Below are positions 38,946-48,860 of a stretch of DNA of 64,000 nucleotides, in pieces. The translations under genes were made by a program, and so were the position numbers. The notes below the pieces were generated by a model that was given only the letters and a program-made list of their open reading frames with translations, was not told the origin of the DNA and made no database searches. Source of the stretch: Mariluticola halotolerans (GTDB taxonomy: Bacteria; Pseudomonadota; Alphaproteobacteria; Rhizobiales; Devosiaceae); assembly GCF_021611515.1 (NCBI RefSeq), contig NZ_CP090960.1, positions 124,001 to 188,000 on the forward strand, given 5' to 3'. The first letter of the stretch is position 1. Each line of letters begins with the position of its first letter.

Positions 38946-39183
38946 TCGTTTATTCCCCTGAATGTTCCATGAGACCTGAACGCATGGGAGGCGCCGGTTA
39001 CGGGATGGGAGACTGGGACGATTATTAACAAGTCCCTATACGTCGTTCGACGTAACCGGGGGGCGACGGCGGGTCGGAAAACGCCAAAAAGAGCGTGCCT
39101 TCAGCGCATTACGTGCTAAACAGGCGCTTGGTAGTTTTTTGGGCAGCCGGCGTTTATCGGTTAAAAAATAGACATTGAGGGCG
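38946..39183. other. shared control region of urtA and the permease-kinase
   Basis: This 238-bp region has no gene. It holds the palindrome at 39039-39054 and, on the urtA side, an AT-rich TTAATAAT at 39021-39028 that could be a -10 element. No convincing sigma-54 promoter is present: a GGCACG on the minus strand near 39095 lacks the -12 GC. Confidence 0.55.
39039..39054. promoter_or_regulatory. 16-bp palindrome, candidate operator of the neighbouring LuxR-type regulator
   Basis: TACGTCG (39039-39045) and CGACGTA (39048-39054) are exact inverted copies two bases apart. It lies just upstream of a possible urtA -10 element, where a LuxR-type activator would sit over the -35 region. The regulator encoded at 42566-43504 is the obvious candidate; this is inference. 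Confidence 0.5.
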
Positions 39184-42100
39184 ATGGCGCGGCAACGGAT
39201 CATTCCAATCAGACGCGAGTATAATCGTTGGGTCGCCAACCAGACCCTTGAGGATTATGCCTTGCGCTTCACCGCCAAGGGGGCGCGGCAATTCTCCAGC
39301 CAGCGGATTTCGCAAACAGCGATCGGGGCGATTTCGTTCCTGGCGCTGGAGGCGATCGGCGGGGCGATCACGCTCTCCTATGGCACCACAAATGCGATGA
39401 TCGCCATCGTGGTGGCCAGCATTGCCATCCTGTTCGTCGGGCTGCCGATTTCGCGCTATGCCACGCGCCACGGGGTGGATATCGATCTTTTGACCAGAGG
39501 CGCCAGCTTTGGCTATATCGGCTCGACCATTACCTCGCTGATCTATGCGAGTTTCACCTTTATCCTCTTTGCCATTGAAGCCTCGATCATGTCGAGCGCG
39601 CTGGAGCTGGCTTTCGGCCTGCCCCTGTGGATCGGCTATATCGTCAGTGCGCTGGCCGTGATTCCGCTGGTGACGCACGGGGTGCGGCTGATCAGCCGGT
39701 TCCAGCTGCTGACCCAGCCCATCTGGATTGTCCTCAACATCCTGCCCTTCATTTTCATTGCCTTCATGGACTGGGAGAAGTTCGATCTGTGGCGGGCGTT
39801 TGCCGGCATTCATGAAATCTCCGGCCCACCGGGCACGATCTCGCCCTTTGACGTGGCCAAGTTCGGGGCGGCCTCGGCGGTCATTCTGGCATTGATGACC
39901 CAGATTGGTGAGCAGGTGGATTTCCTGCGGTTTTTGCCCGCCGACGACAAGGCGACCAAAAAGCGGCACCGGTTCGGCGTGTTTCTCGCCGGGGCGGGCT
40001 GGGTTGTGGTCGGGGCACCGAAATTGCTGGCCGGTTCGTTTCTGGCGGTTCTGGCCTTAAGCGCCGGGGTCTCGCCCGAACATGCGGCCGAGCCGGGGCA
40101 GATGTATGCCATCGCCTTTGGCTATATCATTCCCAATGAGGCACTCGCGCTGATCCTGATGGCGGTGTTCGTCGTGGTCAGCCAGCTCAAGATCAATGTG
40201 ATGAACGCCTATGCCGGGTCACTCGCCTGGTCGAATTTCTTTTCGCGCCTGACCCATAGCCATCCGGGCCGGGTGGTGTGGCTGTTGTTCAATGTGGCCA
40301 TTGCGCTATTGCTGATGGAATTGGGGATTTACCGGCTGCTGGAAGCAACGCTGACGATTTTCTCCATCGTTGCCATGGCCTGGCTCTGCACGATTTCGGC
40401 CGATCTGTTCATCAACAAGCCGCTGGGCCTGGCCCCGCCGGGCATCGAGTTCAAGCGGGCGCATCTTTACGACATCAACCCGGTGGGGCTGGGGGCCATG
40501 CTGCTATCGGCCAGCGTGGCGCTGGTGGCGCATTTCGGTGTGTTTGGCGAGATGGCGGCGGCAATGGCTCCTTATATTGCCCTTGTGGTTGCCTTCATTG
40601 CCTCACCGCTGATCGCCTGGGGCACCAAGGGCAAGTATTATCTGGCGCGCAAGCCGCGCAAGCAGTGGCAAAACGAGAAGGCGATCACCTGTTCGATCTG
40701 CGAGCACCCGTTCGAACCCGAGGATATGGCCTGGTGCCCGGCCTATGCGGCACCGATCTGTTCGCTGTGCTGTTCGCTCGATGCGCGTTGCCATGACATG
40801 TGCAAGCCCAATGCCAGCTTCAAGGCGCAAACCCACGCGGTAGCCGCCAGTATCCTGCCTGATTTCGTTATCAAGAAACTGCAAACCCGGTTGGGCCGCT
40901 ATGGCATTGCCATGGGTATTTCCATGGCCCTGATCGCGGCGACCCTGGGCTTGATCTATTATTTTGCCGTGCACTCAGCACCGCAAACCGCCGATGTGGT
41001 TGGCGGTACCATTGTGGTGGTGTTCTTCGTCTTTATGGTGGTGGCGGGCATTGTCACCTGGTTTTTGGTGCTGGCGGGTGACAGCCGGCTGGTGGCCGAA
41101 GAGGAAAGCTCGCGCCAGAACACGTTGCTGCTCAAGGAAATTGCCGCCCACGGCAAGACCGATGCCGCGCTGCAAAAGGCCAAGGAAACCGCCGAGGCTG
41201 CCAATCAGGCCAAAAGCCGCTATGTGGTGGGGCTGAGCCATGAATTGCGTACCCCGCTCAATGCGGTTTTGGGCTATGCGCAAATTCTCGAGCGCGACGA
41301 GGAAATCCCCGAAGGCCGGCGTGGCTCAATCAGCGTCGTCAGGCGCAGTGCCGAACATCTGTCCGGGCTGATCGACGGCTTGCTCGATATTTCCAAGATC
41401 GAGGCGGGGCGGCTGCAGGTCTATTCCAATGAAATCAATATTCATGATTTCCTCGACCAGATCGTCGATATGTTCCGCCTGCAGGCGGAGGCGCGGGGGC
41501 TGGAATTCCGCCATTGGCGGGCGAACAATCTGCCGCAATATGTGCGCACTGACGAGAAACGGCTGCGGCAAATCCTGGTCAATCTGTTGTCGAACGCCAT
41601 CAAGTTTACTGACAAGGGTCATGTCGCCTTTGAGGTGGATTACCGCTCGCAGGTGGCACGGTTCAAAGTGTCGGACAGCGGCCACGGCATTACGCCTGAG
41701 GATATCGAACATATCTTTGAACCGTTTGCGCGCGGGCAGGCAGAGCGCAATCGCCTGTCGCCGGGGCTTGGGCTGGGTTTGACCATTACCAAGCTGCTCA
41801 CTGAGACCCTCGGCGGCGAGATTGTGGTGAAAAGCGATCCCGGCAAGGGCTCCTGTTTCTCGGTGCGGCTGATGCTGGCCAAGGTGGACCGGCCGGCAGC
41901 GCAACGATCTCCCGACCGGCGCATCAAGACCTATAAGGGGCGACGGCGGACGATTATGGTGGTCGATGACAATGCCGACCACCGCGAGATGATGCGCGAA
42001 ATGCTGCAGCCGCTCGATTTTACCGTTTTGACCGCCATTGATGCCCCCGATTGTCTGACGCTGACCGAGGGGATCAAGCCGGATCTTTTCTTTATCGATA

Positions 42101-42579
42101 TCCTGATGCCGGGGATGAATGGCTGGGAACTGGTGGAGCGCCTGCGCGCGATGGGGCAGGCGGCGCCGATCATCATGCTTTCGGCTAATATTGGGGATGG
42201 GACCGGCAAGGCGAGCAGCGATGCCGGGCATAATGATGCGATCGCCAAACCGTTCAATTTGCGCCAGCTGCTCGACAAGCTGGAAGGGCATCTGGCGCTG
42301 GAATGGATTGTGGAGGAGCCGCAGGCGGATCGAGGCGTCGCGCCGCATCCCGATACGCAGAGCACGGCACAAAGCCCGGTGTCGCCCGGCAGCGAGCATA
42401 TCAAGGAACTGCTCCAGATGGGGCAGATTGGGCATGTGCGTGGCATTGAAGCCAAGCTGGCGGAACTGGCCTTGCAGTCTGAAAACCTTCCGCTGGTCGA
42501 TATGCTGCGGGCGCGGGTGGCGGCATATGACTTCGCGGGTTACACAGAAATTCTGGAGGGGATAGGTGACCATGAATGA
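39184..42579 (+). CDS. hybrid sensor kinase fused to an NCS1-type nucleobase permease
   Basis: This 1131-residue multidomain membrane protein has an NCS1/cytosine-purine permease-like domain with about 12 helices (about 15-490), a cluster of eight cysteines at about 503-545 (CSIC, WC, ICSLCC, RCHDMC), two more helices (575-630), a coiled linker, HisKA with H686 (GLSHELRTPLNAVLGY), an ATPase domain (NLLSNAIKF, SDSGHG, GLGLGLTITK), a receiver domain with D972 (FFIDILMPGMNGWE) and a helical tail. I choose ATG 39184 over TTG 39175. It resembles in principle the CbrA family, in which a transporter domain is joined to a kinase. Ligand unknown; urea or a purine breakdown product is a guess from the urt neighbours. 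Overlaps the next gene. Confidence 0.9.
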   Translation: MARQRIIPIRREYNRWVANQTLEDYALRFTAKGARQFSSQRISQTAIGAISFLALEAIGGAITLSYGTTNAMIAIVVASIAILFVGLPISRYATRHGVDIDLLTRGASFGYIGSTITSLIYASFTFILFAIEASIMSSALELAFGLPLWIGYIVSALAVIPLVTHGVRLISRFQLLTQPIWIVLNILPFIFIAFMDWEKFDLWRAFAGIHEISGPPGTISPFDVAKFGAASAVILALMTQIGEQVDFLRFLPADDKATKKRHRFGVFLAGAGWVVVGAPKLLAGSFLAVLALSAGVSPEHAAEPGQMYAIAFGYIIPNEALALILMAVFVVVSQLKINVMNAYAGSLAWSNFFSRLTHSHPGRVVWLLFNVAIALLLMELGIYRLLEATLTIFSIVAMAWLCTISADLFINKPLGLAPPGIEFKRAHLYDINPVGLGAMLLSASVALVAHFGVFGEMAAAMAPYIALVVAFIASPLIAWGTKGKYYLARKPRKQWQNEKAITCSICEHPFEPEDMAWCPAYAAPICSLCCSLDARCHDMCKPNASFKAQTHAVAASILPDFVIKKLQTRLGRYGIAMGISMALIAATLGLIYYFAVHSAPQTADVVGGTIVVVFFVFMVVAGIVTWFLVLAGDSRLVAEEESSRQNTLLLKEIAAHGKTDAALQKAKETAEAANQAKSRYVVGLSHELRTPLNAVLGYAQILERDEEIPEGRRGSISVVRRSAEHLSGLIDGLLDISKIEAGRLQVYSNEINIHDFLDQIVDMFRLQAEARGLEFRHWRANNLPQYVRTDEKRLRQILVNLLSNAIKFTDKGHVAFEVDYRSQVARFKVSDSGHGITPEDIEHIFEPFARGQAERNRLSPGLGLGLTITKLLTETLGGEIVVKSDPGKGSCFSVRLMLAKVDRPAAQRSPDRRIKTYKGRRRTIMVVDDNADHREMMREMLQPLDFTVLTAIDAPDCLTLTEGIKPDLFFIDILMPGMNGWELVERLRAMGQAAPIIMLSANIGDGTGKASSDAGHNDAIAKPFNLRQLLDKLEGHLALEWIVEEPQADRGVAPHPDTQSTAQSPVSPGSEHIKELLQMGQIGHVRGIEAKLAELALQSENLPLVDMLRARVAAYDFAGYTEILEGIGDHE

Positions 42580-43504
42580 CATGGTGCCGGAGGGCGACAT
42601 TGTGCTGGTGGTGGACGACTCCCCCGAGGCTTTGGGTTTTTTGACCAATGCGATGGAAGCGTCGGGGGTTACTGTTCTGGTGGCCCGCAGTGGTGAGGCG
42701 GCGTTGGGTGTGGCCGACAAGGTAACGCCCGATATTATCCTCATGGATGCTGTCATGCCGGGGCTGGACGGGTTTGAAACCTGCCGCCGTCTCAAAAGCA
42801 TGGCGCGGGTTGCGCATGTGCCGGTGATTTTCATGACCGGGCTCACTGAGACCGAACATGTGGTGCACGCGCTTGAATCTGGTGGGGTCGACTATCTGAC
42901 CAAGCCCATCAATATCGATGAACTGAGCGCGCGGATAAGGGTGCATTTGGCCAATGCCCGCTCGGCCCAGAGTGCCCGTGTGGCACTCGATGCAGCGGGC
43001 CGTCATTTGATGGCAACCGCACAGAATGGTGTGGTGCACTGGTCAACGCCACAAGCGACGCGGTTACTCAATGCAAGGGGGGAGGCCGGTGATGTGGCTG
43101 CGGCAGTGTCAGCGCGGATCGCGGACTGGATGTCTGCGCAGTCCGGTCTCCGCGCCATTGCCGGTGAGAGCTTTGCTCTCGATCCTGACGATGCAGCCAG
43201 TTTGCAACTGGTCTGTCTTGGGGCCATCGGCCCCGATGAATATCTGTTCCGGCTGGTCCTGTCGGGCGGGGAGAACCCGGATGAAATCCTGCGCCAGCAT
43301 TTCGGCCTGACATTGCGGGAAAGCGAAGTGCTCTTGTGGATTGCGCGTGGCAAATCCAATCGGGATATCGGTGAAATCCTTGGCCTCAGCCCCCGGACGG
43401 TCAACAAGCATCTCGAACAGGTCTATGCAAAGCTTGGGGTGGAGAACCGCGCCTCGGCAGCGATCAAGGCGACGCATGTGCTGCATTCGCCGCTGGATGG
43501 TTAG
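42566..43504 (+). CDS. LuxR-type response regulator, partner of the permease-kinase
   Basis: This 312-residue regulator has an N-terminal receiver domain with phospho-acceptor D61 (IILMDAVMPGLDGFE), a middle region of about 110 residues and a C-terminal LuxR helix-turn-helix (LTLRESEVLLWIARGKSNRDIGEILGLSPRTVNKHLEQVYAKLGV). It starts at GTG 42566, six bases after GGAGG, or at ATG 42572; both overlap the kinase stop. The overlap and the receiver in the kinase suggest a phosphorelay or a branched pathway. The likely target is the urt promoter palindrome. Confidence 0.9.
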   Translation: MTMNDMVPEGDIVLVVDDSPEALGFLTNAMEASGVTVLVARSGEAALGVADKVTPDIILMDAVMPGLDGFETCRRLKSMARVAHVPVIFMTGLTETEHVVHALESGGVDYLTKPINIDELSARIRVHLANARSAQSARVALDAAGRHLMATAQNGVVHWSTPQATRLLNARGEAGDVAAAVSARIADWMSAQSGLRAIAGESFALDPDDAASLQLVCLGAIGPDEYLFRLVLSGGENPDEILRQHFGLTLRESEVLLWIARGKSNRDIGEILGLSPRTVNKHLEQVYAKLGVENRASAAIKATHVLHSPLDG

Positions 43505-43824
43505 CTGCCACTCAAGATGAGGGTTGCCGGTTTGCGAAATCCGCCGGATTTGCGTGCGCGGACCGTTTTTGGGCCGCGCAAAATGTGGCGTATTTAGGGT
43601 TGAAGTGCGCACGTTTCCATAGGTGATGCGAGAAAAATCGCGCTGTTCACGCAAGTGTGTCCTAGGTTACAAAAAGGTAAGTAACGTATTGTAAAAATTT
43701 AGAATTTTCATCTTGAACTCTGGGGGGAGCCGTACCTATTTGTGTCTTGTCAGCGCGAAACAGCGTTGGCCGTCAACCTTGAAAAGGATGGCGGTTCTTC
43801 CCTTGAGAATACAGGAATAAGAAA
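43505..43824. other. 320-bp non-coding gap before the second secreted-family gene
   Basis: I see no gene. An AT-rich segment at about 43670-43720 (with TTTAGAATTTTC) probably holds the promoter of the gene at 43825. A weak inverted repeat, AAATCC-GCC-GGATTT, follows the regulator stop. Nothing else stands out. Confidence 0.5.
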
Positions 43825-44253
43825 ATGAACAAGTTCGCAAAAATTTCGGGCGTGGCTCTGTTGGCCGTTTCGCTCGCTGTGCCTGCAACCACGGTCTTTG
43901 CCGCTGCAACGGCTCCCGTGACTACAAGCACAGCAATCGCAAAAGTAAGTGCAGTTCCGGCCGGTCAGCTGGTTAGCCTCGTCGGTTTTGGTTCAAGCGC
44001 CAATACCGCAGCCATCACTGCCGGTAATGTGCCAGTGAAGGTCGTGAACGTCAATGATATCTATGACCTCGACACGCTGAACGAGCTCGATGATGCGCTC
44101 ACTTCCACCAAACGTCATGCGGTGAGCCAGTTGCGCGCCAATATTGCCAGCGACCCGGCCACCCAGGCCTGGTTTGCCCAGAATGGTTTGAACACCGATG
44201 ACGTGCTGGCCGTGAGTTCTTCGCGCGGTTCCATCAACGTTTACGTACAGTAA
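43825..44253 (+). CDS. secreted protein, family A (second copy)
   Basis: This is a 142-residue protein with a signal peptide (MNKFAKISGVALLAVSLAVPATTVFA). The mature part is short, with the C-terminal module VKVVNVNDIYDLDTLNELDDAL to VLAVSSSRGSINVYVQ, which aligns with that of the protein at 29723-30232: a V-x-V-V start, a pair of helices, then D-V-(V/L)-x-(I/V) and a final VYV/LYV strand. No function is known. An AGGAA ribosome site is upstream. It is monocistronic, with a hairpin after it. Confidence 0.82.
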   Translation: MNKFAKISGVALLAVSLAVPATTVFAAATAPVTTSTAIAKVSAVPAGQLVSLVGFGSSANTAAITAGNVPVKVVNVNDIYDLDTLNELDDALTSTKRHAVSQLRANIASDPATQAWFAQNGLNTDDVLAVSSSRGSINVYVQ

Positions 44254-44272
44254 TCGTATTGGATGATTGTGA

Positions 44273-44304
44273 GAGGTGCTGGCCTTTTGATGGTCAGCAC
44301 CCTC
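44273..44304 (+). terminator. hairpin after the second secreted-family gene
   Basis: GAGGTGCTGGCC (44273-44284) pairs with GGTCAGCACCCTC (44292-44304) with one bulge and one mismatch around TTTTGAT. There is no T-run, so termination efficiency is doubtful. Confidence 0.4.
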
Positions 44305-44321
44305 GAAAGTCTGAATTGAGA

Positions 44322-44352
44322 AAGCCCGCCACGTTCCTGACGCGGCGGGCTT
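44322..44352 (-). terminator. hairpin terminator after ald
   Basis: AAGCCCGCC (44322-44330) and GGCGGGCTT (44344-44352) form a 9-bp stem. Read on the minus strand it lies after the ald stop and is followed by a short pyrimidine run (TTTCTC). Confidence 0.55.
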
Positions 44353-44379
44353 CGGCTTAATCGCCGATCATCTGGTGCT

Positions 44380-45495
44380 TCAGGCGATAGCCGTGGCCGC
44401 CGGCACGTAGGCATGCCCCTGAACTTCGGCGACCGGTTTGCAGGTAATCTGTCCCTTGCAGACATTGAGGCCGTTGAGCAGATGCGGATCTGCCTTCAAC
44501 GCTTCCTGCCAACCCAGATTGGCCAGGCGCAGGGCATGGGGCAGGGTTACATTGTTGAGGGCGTAGGTGGAAGTGCGGGCAACGCCGCCGGGCATGTTGG
44601 CCACGCAGTAATGGACCACACCATCAACGACATAGGTTGGTTCGGCATGGGTTGTGGCATGGGAGGTTTCAAAGCAACCACCCTGATCAATAGCGACATC
44701 CACAAGCACGGCGCCCTGTTTCATGGTCGACAGCATGTCGCGGGAGACGAGCTTGGGTGCGGCTGCGCCGGGCACCAGAACCGCCCCGATCACCAAATCG
44801 GCCGCAGCCACCTGTTCGGCAAGTGCCGCCTTGGTGGAATAGAGCACTTTGGCGCTCGACTCGAAGTGGTTTTCCAGCCGCTCAAGGGCGAGCGGATTCC
44901 GGTCGAGAATAGTGACATCGGCATGCATGCCCACGGCCATTTGCGCGGCATTGAAACCAACGACCCCGCCACCGATGATGACAACCTTGCCGGGTTGCAC
45001 GCCGGGCACGCCGCCCAACAGGACACCGCGGCCGCCATGGGCCTTTTCAAGCGCGGTGGCGCCGGCCTGCACCGACATGCGCCCGGCCACCTGGCTCATC
45101 GGCTTGAGCAGCGGCAGGCCGCCTGTAGTGTCGGTGACGGTTTCATAAGCGATGCAGATCGCGCCGGAATCGATGAGATCCCTTGTCTGCTCGGGATCGG
45201 GTGCGAGGTGCAGATAGGTGAACAGGATTTGCCCTTCGCGCAGCATGGCGCGTTCAGCGGCCTGGGGTTCCTTGACCTTGACGATCATCTCCGCACGTTC
45301 GAAAATCTCGGCGGGGGTTGCAGCGATCTGTGCGCCGATTGCCTTATAGGCATCATCCTCGGCGCCGATGCCTTCGCCAGCACCGGTTTCAATGAGTACT
45401 TTGTGCCCGGCCGCTACAAGTTCTTCGGCGCTTTCCGGGGTCAGGCCAACACGATATTCGTGATTCTTGATTTCTTTTGGTACGCCGATAAGCAT
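44380..45495 (-). CDS. ald: alanine dehydrogenase
   Basis: This 371-residue NAD-dependent enzyme interconverts alanine and pyruvate plus ammonium. The start at 45495 ([36 protein letters not shown]) is the conserved opening and has GGAGG upstream. The NAD-binding loop is [31 protein letters not shown], and the catalytic region includes [11 protein letters not shown]. It is divergent from an Lrp-type regulator, the usual arrangement in alphaproteobacteria. It may assimilate or release ammonium next to the urea genes. Confidence 0.97.
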   Translation of the reverse strand: MLIGVPKEIKNHEYRVGLTPESAEELVAAGHKVLIETGAGEGIGAEDDAYKAIGAQIAATPAEIFERAEMIVKVKEPQAAERAMLREGQILFTYLHLAPDPEQTRDLIDSGAICIAYETVTDTTGGLPLLKPMSQVAGRMSVQAGATALEKAHGGRGVLLGGVPGVQPGKVVIIGGGVVGFNAAQMAVGMHADVTILDRNPLALERLENHFESSAKVLYSTKAALAEQVAAADLVIGAVLVPGAAAPKLVSRDMLSTMKQGAVLVDVAIDQGGCFETSHATTHAEPTYVVDGVVHYCVANMPGGVARTSTYALNNVTLPHALRLANLGWQEALKADPHLLNGLNVCKGQITCKPVAEVQGHAYVPAATAIA

Positions 45496-45621
45496 GTTGA
45501 GCCTCCTGTGGTTTATCCCACCATGATTAACCGCAATGGGCGGGATTATATTGCAAATGGCGCGCAACCCATAACAAAGTGGGCATCAAAATCGATAACA
45601 TGGTGGATTTGCGCAATAATC
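45496..45621. promoter_or_regulatory. ald / Lrp-type regulator divergent promoter region
   Basis: This 126-bp gap must hold both promoters. Repeated TTGC/GCAA motifs (TATATTGCAAAT and TTTGCGCAATAAT) are AT-flanked, as expected for an Lrp-family operator. A binding site is inferred only. Confidence 0.4.
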
Positions 45622-46080
45622 ATGCAGATAGACAGCATCGACCGCAAAATACTTCGCGCGCTTCAGATCGATAGCCGGAAAAGTGTGCAAGAGCTTGGCG
45701 ACATGGCCGGGCTTTCTGCTTCTGCCTGCCACCGGCGGCTGAAGTCGCTGGAGGGGCGCGGGTTGATTGGTGGTTATCGCGCGGTATTGAACGCCGAGAA
45801 GCTTGGATTTTCGATGATGTTTTTCATCGAGGTCAGTCTCTCAAGTCAAAGTGAGCCCACGCTGGATGCATTCGAGGCCGCCGTGCAGGATGTGCCGGAG
45901 ATTCTTGAGTGTCATCTGATGGCTGGGCAATCTGATTATATCCTGCGGATTGTCTGCCGGGATCATGATGATTTTGAACGGATACACCGGCGGCTGATTG
46001 CCCGCTTGCCGGGGGTCGCCCGGGTGCATTCAAATATGAGCATTCGGACGGTTAAAGCACGGACAGGCCTACCAGTTTAA
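45622..46080 (+). CDS. Lrp/AsnC family transcriptional regulator
   Basis: This is a 152-residue regulator with an N-terminal winged helix (IDSIDRKILRALQIDSRKSVQELGDMAGLSASACHRRLKSLEGRGLIGGY) and a C-terminal RAM ligand domain. The start at ATG 45622 is set by the family's MxxIDRKIL opening; a long upstream open frame is a shadow of ald. Divergence from ald suggests an AldR-type role, activating ald in response to alanine. The ligand is inferred. Confidence 0.92.
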   Translation: MQIDSIDRKILRALQIDSRKSVQELGDMAGLSASACHRRLKSLEGRGLIGGYRAVLNAEKLGFSMMFFIEVSLSSQSEPTLDAFEAAVQDVPEILECHLMAGQSDYILRIVCRDHDDFERIHRRLIARLPGVARVHSNMSIRTVKARTGLPV

Positions 46081-46177
46081 TTTATTAGTATATTCTAATT
46101 CTAAGTGGTGGGTGATTATCCTAATATTAACTGCCGCTCTCTAAATTTCCCCCGGATTAAAGACCTTGGGGGTTACA

Positions 46178-48685
46178 ATGTCGACTGATACGGGTGTGAA
46201 GGAAGTTCGCACGGGACGCGCATTCCGCATTTCATTTCTTTTGCCGGTTGCCTTGATTGGCCTGGCTATGCTCGGTTCTATCTCGGTTGGCGTTATCGGC
46301 TTCGTGTCCGCCAAGGCCGGGCTTGAAGATGCCAGCCAGCGAGAGCTGGGATTGTTGGCGCATTCGCGCGAAGATGTCCTGAACTTGCGTCTGCACAGTG
46401 TTGTTTCTGACATCGACAATGTGGCTGCCAGTGGTAGCGCACGCACTGCCCTTAAAGACCTGAGCATTGTATTTACGCAGCTTTCGTCCGACTTGCCGGC
46501 TATTCGCGAGTTTTTCCAGTCACCCGCAACCCCCGAAGAGCGTGCAGCGCTGCTCGGCGAGGGCAGCAAAACAATGTATGCCTTCCGGCATCAGGAAATG
46601 CATGCGTCGCTGGCCGCGGTCTGGCGCAATGGTGGTTATGGTGATGTCTATGTCATCACTCCGGATGGCGACGTAATCTATTCCGTCAGCAAGTCTGCCG
46701 ATTTCCTGCTTAACGTGAATGGGCCTGAATTGAAAAATACCGGGTTGGCCCAAAGTGTTGCAGCCGTATCTGCTGCGCCCGGCGAGCCGGTGGTCAGTGC
46801 GTTTGAAGCCTATGCACTCAACGGCGATGTGCCGGGTGTCTTTGTAACAAAGGCGATTGTGGATGATGAAGGCGCCATTTCCGGCTATGCGGCGATCCGT
46901 CTCGACGTTGGGTTCTTTGATTCCATCGTTGGCGGGCGTGAGGGGCTTGGGGAAACCGGCCAGACCTATATTATCGACGAAAAAGGTATTGTGCTGAGCA
47001 ATAAACCTTTGGCAGCCTCGGCTACAGCCTTGAGCGAGAGCGTTGATAGTCCTGTCATCTTGAAGGCAGCGAGTGAGGGCGTGCCGGGCTCCACGACAAT
47101 AACGGGCGATTCCGGCGTCGAGAGTTTTGCTGTCGCCAATCCCGTTTCATTCCTGCAGGCCAAATGGGCAATTGTCGCCGAACGGTCTGTCGGTGAAAGC
47201 CTTGCTGCAGTGAATGCGATGGGCGGCGGAATGGTGCTGGGCACCGTTGTTGTCGTTGCCTTGTCGTCCCTTATCGGTATTGGCTTTGCGCGCACCATCA
47301 CTGTGCCGGTTGCCCGACTGACCAAAACCATGCGGACACTGGCTGATGGCGAGTATGACATTGAAATTCCCGGCATGGAGAAGAACAACGAGCTGGGTGA
47401 AATGGCCCGCACAGTTGAAGTTTTCCGGGAGAACGGTATCCGGGTCAATTCAATGACCGAGGAAGAGAAAGCGGCTTCGCAGCAGCGGCAGGTTGAGCGC
47501 ACGCAGATGATGCAGGAATTGCAGCGGGCGTTTGGCGAAGTGGTTGATGCGGCGGTGGCCGGTGATTTCTCAAAACGGGTCGATGCGGAATTCCCGGATG
47601 CGGAACTCAATAATCTGGCCGGATCGGTGAATAACCTGGTCGCGACAGTGGATCGCGGCGTGGGCGAGACCGGCTATGTGCTCAGCGCGCTGGCGGAAAC
47701 CGACCTGACCCAGCGGGTGAAGGGCGATTATGAAGGCGCGTTTGCCAAGCTGAAGAATGACACCAATGCGGTGGCGGACAAGCTGACCGAGATTGTGGGG
47801 CAATTGCGCGATACCTCGGGGGCGCTGAAAACGGCGACCGGGGAAATCCTTTCCGGGGCCAATGACCTGTCGGAGCGGACCACCAAACAGGCGGCGACGA
47901 TTGAAGAGACCTCGGCGGCGATGGAGCAATTGGCCAATACGGTGCGCCAGAATGCGCAGCAGGCTGATGAGGCGGCGAGCAAATCGCAATCTGTCAGCCA
48001 GACGGCTGAGCAGGGCGGCGAGGTGATGGGCCGGGCCAATGAGGCGATGGAACGGATTACCTCTTCAAGCGCCAAGATCTCGAACATTATCGGCATGATC
48101 GATGACATTGCCTTCCAGACCAATCTTTTGGCCCTGAACGCCTCGGTTGAGGCGGCGCGGGCCGGTGAGGCGGGCAAGGGCTTTGCGGTTGTGGCCGTGG
48201 AAGTGCGGCGGCTGGCGCAATCGGCGGCGGATGCGTCGTCCGAGGTGAAGGCCTTGATCGAGCAGAGCGCTGGCGAGGTGAAGGGCGGTTCGGCCCTTGT
48301 GGCGGAAGCGGCCGAGAAGCTGGCGATGATGCTGTCGGGTATTCAGGAGAATTCCGCATTGATGGCAGGGATTGCTGAGGATTCCAAGGCGCAGGCGGCC
48401 TCGATTGACGAGGTCAATGCCGCAGTCCGGCTGATGGACGAGATGACCCAGCACAATGCGGCCCTCGTTGAGGAAACCAATGCCGCTATCGAGCAGACGG
48501 AAGCGCAGGCCTCCGAACTCGATCGGATCGTGGAAGTGTTCCGGCTTGAGGGTGGTGGTCAATCCGAGGCATATGCACCCGCGCAGCCGGAACCCAAGGG
48601 GCTGGGCAGCAAGATGGCGCAAGCCGCCAAAAGCTATCTCAGCAAGGGTAGTGCTGCGTTGAAACAGGAATGGTCGGAATTCTGA
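46178..48685 (+). CDS. methyl-accepting chemotaxis protein
   Basis: This is an 835-residue chemoreceptor: an N-terminal helix (about 20-45), a periplasmic Cache-type domain (to about 345), a second helix ([23 protein letters not shown]), HAMP, an additional cytoplasmic linker with a second HAMP-like stretch, and the signalling domain whose tip is [37 protein letters not shown]. It ends in EWSEF, which fits the x-aromatic-x2-aromatic pentapeptide that tethers CheR and CheB. Start ATG 46178 has GGGGG upstream. No other che genes are near. Confidence 0.95.
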   Translation: MSTDTGVKEVRTGRAFRISFLLPVALIGLAMLGSISVGVIGFVSAKAGLEDASQRELGLLAHSREDVLNLRLHSVVSDIDNVAASGSARTALKDLSIVFTQLSSDLPAIREFFQSPATPEERAALLGEGSKTMYAFRHQEMHASLAAVWRNGGYGDVYVITPDGDVIYSVSKSADFLLNVNGPELKNTGLAQSVAAVSAAPGEPVVSAFEAYALNGDVPGVFVTKAIVDDEGAISGYAAIRLDVGFFDSIVGGREGLGETGQTYIIDEKGIVLSNKPLAASATALSESVDSPVILKAASEGVPGSTTITGDSGVESFAVANPVSFLQAKWAIVAERSVGESLAAVNAMGGGMVLGTVVVVALSSLIGIGFARTITVPVARLTKTMRTLADGEYDIEIPGMEKNNELGEMARTVEVFRENGIRVNSMTEEEKAASQQRQVERTQMMQELQRAFGEVVDAAVAGDFSKRVDAEFPDAELNNLAGSVNNLVATVDRGVGETGYVLSALAETDLTQRVKGDYEGAFAKLKNDTNAVADKLTEIVGQLRDTSGALKTATGEILSGANDLSERTTKQAATIEETSAAMEQLANTVRQNAQQADEAASKSQSVSQTAEQGGEVMGRANEAMERITSSSAKISNIIGMIDDIAFQTNLLALNASVEAARAGEAGKGFAVVAVEVRRLAQSAADASSEVKALIEQSAGEVKGGSALVAEAAEKLAMMLSGIQENSALMAGIAEDSKAQAASIDEVNAAVRLMDEMTQHNAALVEETNAAIEQTEAQASELDRIVEVFRLEGGGQSEAYAPAQPEPKGLGSKMAQAAKSYLSKGSAALKQEWSEF

Positions 48686-48714
48686 TCCTTACCTGCGAAA
48701 ATCGCTAAAACTGA

Positions 48715-48741
48715 AAAAAGGGTGCCGCAGGTGCCCTTTTT
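48715..48741. terminator. intrinsic terminator after the chemoreceptor gene
   Basis: AAAAAGGGTGCC and GGTGCCCTTTTT pair over 12 bp (two G-U pairs) around loop GCA, with a T5 run on the plus strand and A's before it, so it could act in both directions. Confidence 0.8.
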
Positions 48742-48860
48742 GCTGTCGCGGACGGGGCGGAATGTCGCGAAACCGCTTTTGGCCGATTGCTCATTGGCCG
48801 CGCATCGCCTACATACGGGCAAAATGATTTCACACGAATTTTGAAGAGGAACCTACGCGC

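Noticed and set aside
39085-39101. Possible sigma-54 promoter for urtA (GGCACG on the minus strand)
   Set aside because: The first T is A and the -12 element reads TTTT with no GC, which is essential.
44413-45621. Long plus-strand extension upstream of the Lrp-type regulator
   Set aside because: It is antisense to ald; the family opening MQIDSIDRKIL sets the start at 45622.
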